Assembly (NCBI RefSeq): GCF_918797505.1
Contig: NC_092793.1
Location: 67,947,660 to 68,011,659 of the forward strand
Source: Bemisia tabaci
Taxonomy: Eukaryota > Arthropoda > Insecta > Hemiptera > Aleyrodidae
Direction of reading: 5' to 3'
Length of the DNA: 64,000 bases
In this document: positions 20,607 to 29,877 of the stretch, in pieces
Layout: every line of letters starts with the position of its first letter
Numbering within the stretch: the first letter of the stretch is position 1
Notes under the pieces: model-generated
Seen by the model: only the letters and a program-made list of their open reading frames with translations
What the model was told of the DNA's origin: nothing
Database searches by the model: none
Position numbers and translations under genes: made by a program

Positions 20607-21612
20607 GATTTTCATATTTTAGAATGTGACATGGAATCATGAATGTGTTTGTTCTTAAAATATTTTCCTCGCGAATGTTCCACGAGATTTAGAAATTATA
20701 TATTTTTGAGCATGTCCATTGACCCGAAGATCTGATGAGGACGAAGACGAAGCTAAGAAATAAAAACTCGCGTAATTTTATGCCTGAAGACTCCATTCAC
20801 TCACACGCCCGGAGTAATCCGTGTAATTCTCTTGGGTCCATCAATTCCTAATTTTCATAATTCCGGCACCGACACTTACTCCGTTCACACCCGTCGCCTG
20901 CGCCTGCGCGCTCAATAGAGTGAATACGGAACCGTAACGCTGAATTCTGGCGATCTTGCGGTTTCACACACTCACACGCGGGAAGAATCGGTGACCGAAG
21001 GAAAATCAGAGAAAAATTTAAACGGCCAATGTTTTCAATAGAATTCATACCGCGCGACGTTGTCCATTATTTCAAACGCACCACATAACCTCATTTTAAT
21101 AACGGCGGGAAATTAGGGTGACTTCGCAGCCTCGCCGTATGCAAGTGCTTACGCTGCTCGGCGCGGTAATGATATGTAAAGATAATTTCCTGAATTAACC
21201 ATCACGAATCGTTAACTAGGTTTCCTCGGAGGAAATCCGTTTTTTTTTCCCTCGTGGATTTTCTCGCCGCGTTAGTTTTCCAGCGTTAAAATCGGGCGCC
21301 CGGCCCAGCGCGGCGCGGGGCGTTATTGCTGGAAAAATTATGCGCGCGCATCTCGCGGGGTTCGAAAATTGTGTGAGTGTGATTACGTCGGGAGTTTCTA
21401 TTCATCGAGTGGATGGAAAAATCGGGAGATAATGCGGATCCCGCGTCTGCCCGAATCGACCACGAACGCACGGATTAACGAGACCAAGGAAACAATCGCC
21501 TTCCGTAACGGGAATCAAAAATAAGTCCACCGTGCTATGTTATTGGGCCTGCCTCAGGTGTTGTGTGTGACAAATGAAAGCAGAAGATTTTCTAATTTTC
21601 TCCATTACAATT
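20607..21612. other. No gene; moderately GC-rich non-coding stretch
   Basis: 20760-21480 has mixed GC-rich and TAAT-containing sequence and no coding pattern. Short frames here lack domains. It could be conserved regulatory DNA, but I cannot test conservation. Confidence 0.3.
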
Positions 21613-21790
21613 CTACTGGGCTGAGGAAAAACGCTGTATGAACATTCAAAGGTTGCAAAATTTCACCTGCTTTTTTAAATTTTAGGAAAGTTTTATGTTA
21701 TATTCATTGTCAGTTTCGGCTCCCTGGAATAAAGCATCAGCAAAATTCTCTGAAAAATTTAGAGAAAAATGCACACAAATTCTTTGGAAA
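21613..21790. mobile_element. MITE family A, decayed copy
   Basis: CTACTGGGCTGAGGAAAAAC, CGCTGTATGAACATTCAAAG and GTTGCAAAATTTCACC follow the family A left terminus. The remaining part is diverged and the right terminus is lost. Confidence 0.5.
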
Positions 21791-22791
21791 ATTTAGGTTG
21801 TGTGAACGAATATTCGGTAGCATCAAAATTGTCAGATAACAGTTTGACATCATCACAGTGAGCAAGATGCCTCGAGAATGTAACGATTGTTGGAAGGAAG
21901 AATTTGTTTGGCCTGCTTCAAAGATAGAAGGCGAGATACGAAGTAGATAGCATTTCGCAAAAAGGAACCAATAGCATTTCAACGTCGCGAAGATTGTGCA
22001 ACTTTCTTTACCTTGCAAATATCAACTGATCTTCTAAACAAGTTTCATCTTTAAATATCCGAATATAAAGTATCAATCCAAAAAATCAGAATTTCGGTCG
22101 AACAAACCGAATGGAAAGTTATACAAGTCAAGTTTAAATCGTAACTTTGGCCCTACCAAACGAATTCTTTGGAAAATACGACTGTAAGGCCATAATTTCC
22201 AGAGGGGTCACTTCAGGAAGTGGGTTACTTACGTGAAATCAGATGTTTTTGATCCAGGAATCATCAGTTTCGAGGAGGAGGAAATGGGAAGTTGTGCCTC
22301 GTCACAGAAGACGGAATTGAACACATTTCACCGCGACGGCAACGAGGGAGAGGAGGGGGGTGCAACACTAAGGCGAGGGCGGACCCCCCCCTCCCCCCGT
22401 GTCCTCGAAGTGAGTCGAAAGCCATCAAGCTCTTCCGAGACATTTGATGATAAAACCGTGGAGGGATGTGGAATAAAACCGAAAAAAACTCCCGAATAGT
22501 TGCGGGGAGCGGGTCGTGCCTATTTTAATTTCCCAAGATCGGTTCTGCCGGCTTTATTGGAGGAATCGCGTCGCGGGAAACAGATATTACAGATCATTGA
22601 GTGCATTCTTAACACTTCATTCATTTCTTTGAGCCGCCCGAAATGAGCCCCGCTTGCGAACCTGGCTTAGTTGCCAAATTTTCTGATGAAGAAAGTGTTG
22701 GAGATGGTTCAAACCTGCCCGTAAGGTACGAATTACTCTTGTTAAAATACGGGGGACATACATGGATTAGAAAACTAAAGAATTACACGGG
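21791..22791. other. No confident gene; one small frame noted
   Basis: Mostly unique AT-rich sequence. A frame at 22284-22499 (71 codons) begins MGSCASSQ and is listed as a finding rather than a gene because nothing else supports it. Confidence 0.35.
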
Positions 22792-22990
22792 AAAAAATGG
22801 ATTGCTGATTTAACATTTAAATTCTTTAAAAAATGTCCGACATGTTCCAAATGTATATTTTACAGTAGTGGAAAAGCTAATTTGACCACGAGGGTGGTTG
22901 TTTAGCATTTTTTCATTGCAAAATCTACAATGTAACATGTCAGACACTTTTTTTAACTACAACATTTTTAAATCAGCATTGCCATTTTTT
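22792..22990. mobile_element. Palindromic MITE, ~199 bp
   Basis: AAAAAATGGATTGCTGATTT at the left pairs with AAATCAGCATTGCCATTTTTT at the right (21 bases including the T-run). The arms continue through AAAAAATGTCCGACATGT against ACATGTCAGACACTTTTTTT. Arms are about 55 bp around a ~90-bp loop. No target duplication was found. Confidence 0.7.
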
Positions 22991-24235
22991 TAAATTATTT
23001 TTTATTTTTTTTTTAAATTTTCTTTTCGAGTGTATATAAATGTTAAATTAGATTCAGGATTAGATCAGGATGTTTATCTTTTCCCTTTAGAAGGGAGTAA
23101 TTGAACTTTTTCTTAAAATTGCACACAACATTTACAAAATCATACTTAATTGAACTTTTTGGAAGTTGCCATGGCAACGTCAATTTCTGGTGAGCCAAAC
23201 TGTGAAAAACACTTTAGTTTCCACGATCACACTTTTGAGAGCCGGGTGTTTGTCTTTTCTTCGGCTGCGTCTCGTGTCTGAGTCCTTTGTCTTTCTTCCT
23301 CTTCCGTAAGATCTCCCTTATCTAAGTCCATCGACAGCCGCGCTCACAAAGGGGAGCCGCTTTAAAAAAAGGTGAGGGGTTAGCGAACAATGGGGCCGAA
23401 AAGTTGTTTTCTCTTCCTTTTTAAGTGTCACAATTCCGAGCGTGTTTGGTTCTTTCAAGCTGAAATTAGTTCAGTTTTATGGATGAAACTACCGAATCGG
23501 GATCATCTAACGGACAGAGGTGCGGGCGCTAAATTTGGAACTTCTATATTCAAAATTTGTGGTCGGAAATCTGATTCGCAGGAAAAGGAGGGTCTTCAAT
23601 GTGGAATATACTCGCACAAAAGTATAGCGTGTGATGTAAATGTTTTCCATAAAAGTTCTATAAAAAACATTTGTCTGTTTCAGAAGATGTATGATGATAC
23701 TAGACTGGTTTCCCACAGGTTTTGTATAGCAAGCTTGCTAGATTTTAAAGTTCATCTTTGCTTATTTTAAGCGGTCATCAGCTATCAAGGTATTAAATGC
23801 AATTTTGATGAAAAATTGACTCTATTATCTTCATCTTCCATGTGAAGTAAAGTCAAAGTTTGATAATTCACTCCTTTCTCTGCTGATTTTTCCAGATATT
23901 GGAGGATTCGCCCCTTGGTCAATAGCGGTGCAACTTCCAGAGATTTTTGTCACGGCCACAGAGAAGAGGATTGAGTAATTTGACAAAATTGTTCGGTACG
24001 GAACTAATATTTTAGTTTCTCGTCCTATCCGTGAAGTAAAATAAGCATAACCTCAGTCTTTCTCTGCATTAAAAGATCGTTTTAAGTCACACAATTTTCT
24101 GTTTAAAGTTCATTTCGTCATTTACCATTGCCCCCTGAATTGAATTCATCAAAAAACATCCCGAGTAACTGTCTCTAAACTCCTTATTCAACAAACAAAA
24201 CACATTGCAAACAAAATTACGTAATATAAACCAAC
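22991..24235. other. No recognisable feature
   Basis: AT-rich sequence with no supportable coding or repeat call. The 126-codon frame at 23390-23770 lacks any recognisable domain. Confidence 0.4.
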
Positions 24236-24500
24236 CGAGATGCCTTTCCGAAAGATAAACTCGGCATTTGAGTTATGCGCGGAGCGTAAAACAATGGAAA
24301 AATATTGGAAGTTAGGTTCGAGCCCTACGTACAACTATTTGAACTCCGCGGTGGGCCGGGTTGCATACGCTCGATTTTGCAGGCGAAATCTGAGATCTGC
24401 CCACGGCTTTCGAAATAGGGCACGAGTGCAATCAGTTTTTCCCTCAAGCGTGAGTCACGTCTTCTTCAGACGATCCTGTCGCACAGATTCGTAACTCGAT
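24236..24500 (+). repeat. Unclassified interspersed repeat, copy 1
   Basis: Starts GAGATGCCTTTCCGAAAG and contains AACTCGGCATTTGAG, GCGCGGAGCGTAAAACAATG, GGTTCGAGCCC and AACTCCGCGGTGGGCCGGGT. About 165 bp of it recurs inverted at 24658-24820. GGTTCGAGCCC resembles a polymerase III B box, so a SINE origin is possible, but no A box was recognised. The forward frame and the reverse frame of the other copy give nearly the same peptide (NSAFELCAERKTME...), so coding origin is also possible. Confidence 0.65.
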
Positions 24501-24510
24501 AATAAAAACT

Positions 24511-24600
24511 GAGATGCTTTCCGAAAGACGAACTCAGCATTTGAATAATGCACTGAATGCAAACATTGGAATAATATATGAAGTTAGGTTTGGAAACAAC
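24511..24600 (+). repeat. Unclassified repeat, copy 2 (partial, diverged)
   Basis: GAGATGCTTTCCGAAAGACG, AACTCAGCATTTGAATAATG and GAAGTTAGGTTTGG parallel the first ~85 bp of copy 1 in the same orientation. It lacks the GC-rich second half. Confidence 0.6.
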
Positions 24601-24657
24601 ATGCAGTTAGGTATTTGTGTATATTCAACTTATAAGAGAAAATACACCTTTCCTATT

Positions 24658-24825
24658 GCGATAGCCGTGAGCAGATCTCAGATTTCGCCTGCAAAATCGA
24701 GCGTATGCAACCCGGCCCACCGCGGAGTTCAAATAGTTGTATGTAGGGTTTGAACCTAACTTACAATCTTCTTCCATTGTTTTACGCTCCGCGCATAATT
24801 CAAATGCCGAGTTTATTAATTTTAA
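24658..24825 (-). repeat. Unclassified repeat, copy 3 (inverted)
   Basis: The reverse complement matches copy 1 from AAACTCGGCATTTGA through GAGATCTGCYCACGGCT with few differences. With copy 1 it could form a ~165-bp stem. Confidence 0.72.
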
Positions 24826-26089
24826 AAGGCCAGTTTTCAAGCAGAAGTAAGTAACAAATAGAACCCCACCAGACTCATCTAAAATTAAATATCCCTGATT
24901 AAATTACTTTTCGAGTAGAGATCAATTGAATGAACATGCGAAAAAACCCTATAAAAAATTCCACCATTCCTCTCTCTGCCTGTATTGAATAATAATCTCA
25001 TTATTTTAAAAGAATATTCCAATCTCCCAAAAGTGTGCGGTAAAACTATGTGCTTAAAGGAGACTTGTAACGATAGGAAAATAAAACGGTAAAGAAGAAC
25101 CTGACCTCAACATAATCTCTATTTAATAAAGTTGTCAACCCTAGTTTAAACTATTCCCTGCATCTGTCGAATTAGTATTGACGGCTGGCAATGGATTCTC
25201 GCGGACAATTACACAGACTCTCATAATGGCATCTCGATGCGCGAATCGTGTAAATGAATGCCTCCGGGAGGAGGTCTGGCGGTCGCTTATTTTGCATGAG
25301 TAGAGAAGAGGTGCTCATAAACCTCCGAGAGCCCCCCAAACGGGTCCCCAAGTGGGGTGGCCTCCGTCCTCGGCATAAACCACGTAATTCCAGTACGTTG
25401 ACCATTACAGGTGCGCGGTTTCTGTTTACCGACGTGGCCGAGGCCTCAAAGGTTACGTATTCAAATGACGCGGCCTTTGGCGGAATTTGCATAAGCGTGC
25501 GCAAAGATGTGCGCGAGGTGAGCTGTGCGCAGTGCAGTTGCGGGGTGCGCGTGCCAAAGCATCGATCTGAGCTGGGGAGGACCCCATGCTAATGTTTGGT
25601 AATGTAGGCAGAACTGTGTGGGCATTGTACCGTACCGAGTGTGAATTCATTTCGGTCGCCACATCCTGGTGATGACTAGTCACTTCACCACAAAGTCTCT
25701 TTCGGCGACGATATGCGGGGAGAAAACCGTCGGCAAATCCAAGCTATTGGCCCCCAAAGTATTCAATATTCATTGGCAAAAGGTTGGGTCGTAAAAATCG
25801 AGGGCTGGTTGGCGTCATAATCCCCAAATTTTGATACGATGGCAAAAATACGAAGGCCTCAAAGGAGCAACTGAATCCACGAAGTGATGAGTTCTTTACC
25901 GGGGGGGAGGGGGGGGAGAGAGAAGGGTACAGCTCATGAAGATTGGTTTAAACACCGAAAAATTTCTCACCGTGTAGTTTTCTTCTGTTACATGGATTCA
26001 GGTCAGTGGCTTTTCCAACAAATTGGCAACATTGTTTATAATACATTTCAATCGATTCTTTCACCTGGATTTAAACTGGAAAATGGAGC
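24826..26089. other. No gene; GC-rich patch at 25170-25700
   Basis: Overlapping frames on both strands in the GC-rich part show no domain. A G-tract lies at about 25900-25917. I see nothing else supportable. Confidence 0.35.
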
Positions 26090-26290
26090 GATCCTATCGG
26101 TGGAAGTGGGTGGTTGCAATGAACAAAGAAGGCAAATAATAGACCAACTAACGGTAACCTACGTAAGACCTTTTATAATTTATTCCCTTTGTCTATAGCA
26201 ACCCCACGTTTCAACCTATAGAATCGCTCCTTGTTCCCTTATTTATCTATCAACTTCAACGATCCGCCCGATGATGAGAGTTCCTGCGGG
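26090..26290. mobile_element. MITE family B, diverged relative
   Basis: GCGATCCTATCGGTGGAAGT plus GGGTGGTTGCAAT corresponds, inverted, to ATTGCAACC-type sequence near 720-755 of the 561-820 element. CTTTGTCTATAGCAACCCC plus GTTTCAACCTATAG matches its other arm. The right end has TCCTGCGGG. The left terminus is unclear. Confidence 0.6.
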
Positions 26291-27164
26291 TTTAGAGACT
26301 CGAGTGAGGGAGTCATGGTCAGTTTTGACAATCCTGTCAAGTATGAATTGAATTTATGATCAAATATAATCTTGGACGTGTTTGATTTTGAATGGAGTGA
26401 CCTCCCTGGAGATGATCTAATTAGAGATTCATTTATAAATGTTTTACAAGGGAAGGGAAAGAAAAAGAAGTAGGGTCGTGTTGAGTCCTTAGGCAGCACT
26501 GTATCATTGCAAATTCAAATTCACACACGAACAATCGCATGGATCACATACCAGATCCGCCACGGGCCGCGCAGCTAATTGGAGCCGGCGTTGATGGGAC
26601 ATTGTCACCGTAATTATCGCGCCGAATCCGAAATTAGCGGGCTCAGCGATGGCGCGAAATCGCGGCGTTGACAGCGATACCCGCCTTTTTTCTCGGCTCG
26701 CCCCCGCCGCGCCGCGCCGCGGGTAATTAGCCGGAATATTCATCGACGTAATTGCACGCGAAAACGAGTTAATGCATACAATTTTAATCGCAGTCGAAAT
26801 GATCGGCTGGTGGCGCCAGGGCAAATTGTAGCCTCTCGCGTGCACGCAAGCCCCCAACTCCGGCCGTTTCAGACACCTCTTAATTATTTTTAGCGACGCA
26901 CTATTGTCTGAATGCATATCGAAAGATCTGCATACCAAATTGGGCCCCGACCAGATGGGAGGGGACCTTGCCCGCTCGGCGAGTGCTGATCCGAATGTTC
27001 GTCGCCCGGACGAGGAGGGATCTAGAGGGTAGAATCTAGGGAAGAAAGTGCGGTCGTAAAGTGAAAGTATCCAGTAATGGCTCGATCACTGAGCATAAAA
27101 GTTGTAATTCTACCCTTTCTTTCTGCCTGATAACTTTGAGAAATTTTCAATTTTTTTTAAAAAT
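26291..27164. other. No gene; GC-rich patch 26510-26940
   Basis: The patch contains TAATTAG and CGCGGCG-type motifs typical of non-coding regulatory islands. The reverse frame 26504-26938 has no domain and looks like a by-product of composition. Confidence 0.3.
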
Positions 27165-27176
27165 AGTTCAAGAAAT

Positions 27177-27252
27177 GGACTTATTTATGCTAAAAGGTTC
27201 TATGTGCATTGGTGTTCTGTGCAACATAGTTCCTTTTAGCATAAATACGTCT
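27177..27252. mobile_element. MITE family K, miniature form (76 bp), AAAT duplication
   Basis: GGACTTATTTATGCTAAAAG and CTTTTAGCATAAATACGTCT form a hairpin separated by only ~36 bases, themselves partly paired. AAAT flanks both sides (27173-27176 and 27253-27256). The sequence CAAGAAATATCCTTTCTG at about 29149-29166 looks like the same site without the insertion. Confidence 0.88.
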
Positions 27253-27614
27253 AAATACCCTTTCTGCACCCAGCACTTCAATTTCCATGAAAGAGGTTGA
27301 TTTTAATGCTGAGAATACTCACGTGGCTTCACTTTTTTCGCGGTGAAAACTCATATATCGATAAGAATGATCAGGCAGAAAGAAAATATGCAATATGCAA
27401 AAATATGCAAATAAGCAATGTGTCCTCATAAAAATAGTGACAACATTTACAACATGTAAAAGTCTTAAAAAAAGTCGAACCTTTTTTGAGGAGATAAAAT
27501 TACTTGGATTAATGAGTTTTCACTGAAAAACATGAAGCCACATGAGTGTTCTCAGCATTAAAATTAACCTTTTTTCATGAAAATTGAAGCGCTATAGGTG
27601 CAGAAAGGGTTTTT
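27253..27614. repeat. Large inverted repeat, ~105-bp arms
   Basis: Left arm (27257 onward): ACCCTTTCTGCACC, CACTTCAATTTCCATGAAA, TTTTAATGCTGAGAATACTC and GTGGCTTCA. The right arm is the reverse: TGAAGCCACATGAGTGTTCT, CAGCATTAAAATTAACC, TTTCATGAAAATTGAAG and GGTGCAGAAAGGGT. The family K miniatures lie at both outer edges in opposite orientation, so the whole palindrome spans 27165-28960 if the Helitron is removed. Confidence 0.82.
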
Positions 27615-28071
27615 AGACGTATCTTAATATTTAATTTGAAAAATAGAATGAAATTGTGAATCAACCACTGTACTAATTGCGAGGGGCGTTGGTTCATTTG
27701 AAAGGTGTTGTTCTCAATGCTTCGGGAAAACTATAAATTATTTTCTGGGGTTCGTCCCCGATTTTTAAATCCCTAAAAACTCATAAATTGGATGAGGGGA
27801 AGTGGGGGTTTTTTGTTTTTTGTTTTTCGGAAAAGTTTTGTTGCTACGCATCTTACTTTACCGTTTGCTGTCTTTTTATCAGCTGTTTTCATTCAACAAT
27901 CATCATTAAGTGAGGTTACTTCCAACACTCAACTGCCATCAACTTACATTTTTCTTTTATTTACTATTAACTGATTTATTTTTTTTAATTTAAAAATTGA
28001 ACTTTTCAGTTATGATTTTGTTAAAATAATAATAATTTTTACTAATTTTAATTTTAAATTTAACAGTTGTT

Positions 28072-28550
28072 ATGAGTGAAATTTTCAATGACCGAGGCGG
28101 TCGTCCTCCAAAACGTGGTCGCGTTTTCCAGAATTCTTCGCATGTTCGTTTAGTGAAGCAAGAACTTCACTCTGTTATTAGTATAGAAAATCAAAGTTTC
28201 ATTTCTTCATTTCGGAAGTATAAAATTGATGATCAGAACTTTGATGAAAATGTTGTTACCAAATTATCAGTCGGTTCAATGAATATAATTTGTCATCATT
28301 GTGATGCTCGCCATTTTCAGGGTGAAATGTCCAATGGTCATTTTAATAACTGCTGCCAAAATGGCTTAATATCTTTACCGAGTACTCGGACAAATACCGA
28401 TTTGAAATCATTATTTTTATATTCTCCAAATTTCATAAAGCATATCAGAAATTATAATAGTGCTGTTGCTTTTGCCTCTTTCTCTGCAAATCGAATTGAT
28501 ATTCCGGGTGATGGACCTTATTGCTTTAAAGTTCAAGGATCCACATATAG
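28072..28550 (+). CDS. Helitron Rep/helicase, N-terminal exon only
   Basis: In a complete element this protein nicks DNA through its Rep domain and unwinds it through its helicase to move by a rolling-circle mechanism. Here only the start remains: about 159 residues. They show the Helitron N-terminal signature: C74-x2-C77, HFQGE (81-85) and the pair C94-C95 followed by NGLISLP, then FIKHIRNYNSAVAFAS (121-136) and GDGPYCFKVQG (146-156). The Rep catalytic HUH and two-tyrosine motifs and the helicase are absent. The exon ends ATATAG|GTAAGT, a good splice donor; read through it, a stop follows at once (TAA, 28552-28554). A possible acceptor (TTTAACAG) precedes the ATG. It is a fragment and presumably not functional alone. 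The assignment rests on recognising family motifs, not on a search. Confidence 0.82.
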
Positions 28551-28633
28551 GTAAGTTTATTTAATATTTACCGTTACGTAACGTACTTTTTTCAGTTTCT
28601 CAGTCCGTCCCTCCCTCCTTCCCACCCCTTAAC

Positions 28634-28663
28634 GCATCCGGAATGCAGCTGCATTCCGGATGC
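28634..28663. repeat. Perfect 30-bp palindrome in the Helitron
   Basis: GCATCCGGAATGCAG is followed immediately by its exact reverse complement. It lies between the exon and the 3' terminator. It might be an older internal terminator or a deletion junction, but its role is unknown. Confidence 0.9.
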
Positions 28664-28846
28664 TGCATTTAAATCTTTCCTCCTCTGTTAGTTACTATTT
28701 GGACTTTGTCTATTCCGTTTTGTTTTTAAACATTTTAAAAATAAACAGTTCAGAGAAAATAATAAGACTTAAAATTCTGTTTAATAGTGTTGTTATTATT
28801 TTATTACTCATCTCTAAATTTTATTTTTTAATTTTAGGAAAAATAA

Positions 28847-28877
28847 GGGGCTGCGAAGCAGCCCCATAAGCCCCTAG
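28847..28877 (+). terminator. Helitron 3' hairpin and CTAG end
   Basis: Stem GGGGCTGC / GCAGCCCC with loop GAA, spacer ATAAGCCC, then CTAG at the element boundary. This is a transposition terminator rather than a transcription terminator. Confidence 0.92.
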
Positions 28878-28948
28878 TTTATGATAAAAGGAACTATGTT
28901 GCACGCAAAATCTATGCACATATAGTCCCTTTTGGCAAAAATACGTCC

Positions 28949-29210
28949 ATTTCTTGGTTGCACTGTCTCAAATTTCGCTAACGTTTCATCCATTATATTA
29001 TTAAAGCAAATGTACGTAATTTGTCGTAACTTCTACTGAATATTCTATATGACTTTACAGTGCTAAAAATGTGAAATTTCAGGAAATTAACCCAAAATAG
29101 CCCCCATTATAAAAATTAGCACTGAAGACTCTGAGACATCGCAACCAAGAAATATCCTTTCTGCGCCCAACGCCCCAATTGCAAATATCAAAACGGCAAT
29201 ATTCAAAGAC
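28949..29210. repeat. Third copy of the palindrome arm, inverted around 29050
   Basis: ATTTCTTGGTTGCACTGTCTCA at the left (first 20: ATTTCTTGGTTGCACTGTCT) is answered by TGAGACATCGCAACCAAGAA at about 29135-29154. After that, CCTTTCTGCGCCCAACGCCC parallels the arm at 27257. This copy lacks the family K insertion. Confidence 0.65.
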
Positions 29211-29715
29211 TTCACCCACCATTGTGCCCAAACTGGAAAATTGGGGGAAATAATGAAAACAAGTAGAAATCAGACGATTTACGTTTGAAGACTTGGGCCA
29301 CCCACGACCAACAGTGCTGGCTCGTTAACAACTGTCACACCTCAAGGGACATATCAACAAGTTCTTCGAGTTTCAATTCGGTTTTCGGAATCTTTGTGCA
29401 TCCGAGCGTTCAAGTTTTAAGAGTCCACCGATATTATTAAGGCTCTTTGGCGCGGCGCGGCATTTTCTAATCAGCCTAATCCCCCGCCTATTTTCATCAA
29501 AAAACTGTGCTACCATTCCATTTTGAATCCCGCAAACCGCGGTCGCTATAGCTTTATTTAAAGCAACATTTTTTGATCCCCGCACGGAATGAGGCAGAAA
29601 AGGGTGTGTTCGAGCAGCTAGCTCACTGAAATATATGTGTGAACCCTAATCCTTCCCTCATAACAAGTTTTGCTATGTAAACCAGAACAGTTTTTCCAAT
29701 CCGTGGCAACTCTCC
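29211..29715. other. No recognisable feature
   Basis: Unique sequence without supportable coding or repeat signal. Confidence 0.4.
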
Positions 29716-29877
29716 GCAGTGGCAACATTTGCAAGTTGGCAACACTATTTTTCCTCCATTTAAATGCATGTTAAACAATCGATTGTAGGTGAGGCAGCCT
29801 GTCTCACCTAGAATCGATACATTCGATGGACTTAAATGGAGCTTCAACAATGTTGCCAACTTGCTAAAACCGCTGCT
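29716..29877. mobile_element. MITE family E relative, ~162 bp
   Basis: GCAAGTTGGCAACACTATTT and CTCCATTTAAATGC at the left pair with the right-hand ACTTAAATGGAGCTTCAACA and TGTTGCCAACTTGC. The centre GTGAGGCAGCC / TGTCTCACC and ATCGATT motifs are shared with the 36080 and 52490 copies. The edges are approximate. Confidence 0.72.

Larger units (their letters stand above)
27622..28877 (+). mobile_element. Helitron, internally deleted, 1256 bp
   Basis: Starts TCTTAATATTT after an A and ends CTAG before a T, so the host dinucleotide is A|T as expected for Helitrons, with no duplication. Eight bases before CTAG is the hairpin GGGGCTGC-GAA-GCAGCCCC (28847-28865), the standard Helitron 3' terminator. 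Inside is the first exon of a Rep/helicase gene. Autonomous Helitrons are usually more than 5 kb, so most of the gene is deleted. The insertion point inside a MITE whose uninterrupted form is known confirms both ends to the base. Confidence 0.92.
27615..28948. mobile_element. MITE family K, miniature form, split by a Helitron
   Basis: AGACGTA (27615-27621) is separated by the Helitron from TTTATGATAAAAGGAACTAT and the rest, ending AAAAATACGTCC (28948). Joined in thought, the halves give a 78-bp element nearly identical to the reverse complement of the copy at 27177-27252. Confidence 0.85.

Noticed and set aside
26504..26938. 144-codon reverse frame
   Set aside because: GC-rich region with no domain; more likely non-coding.
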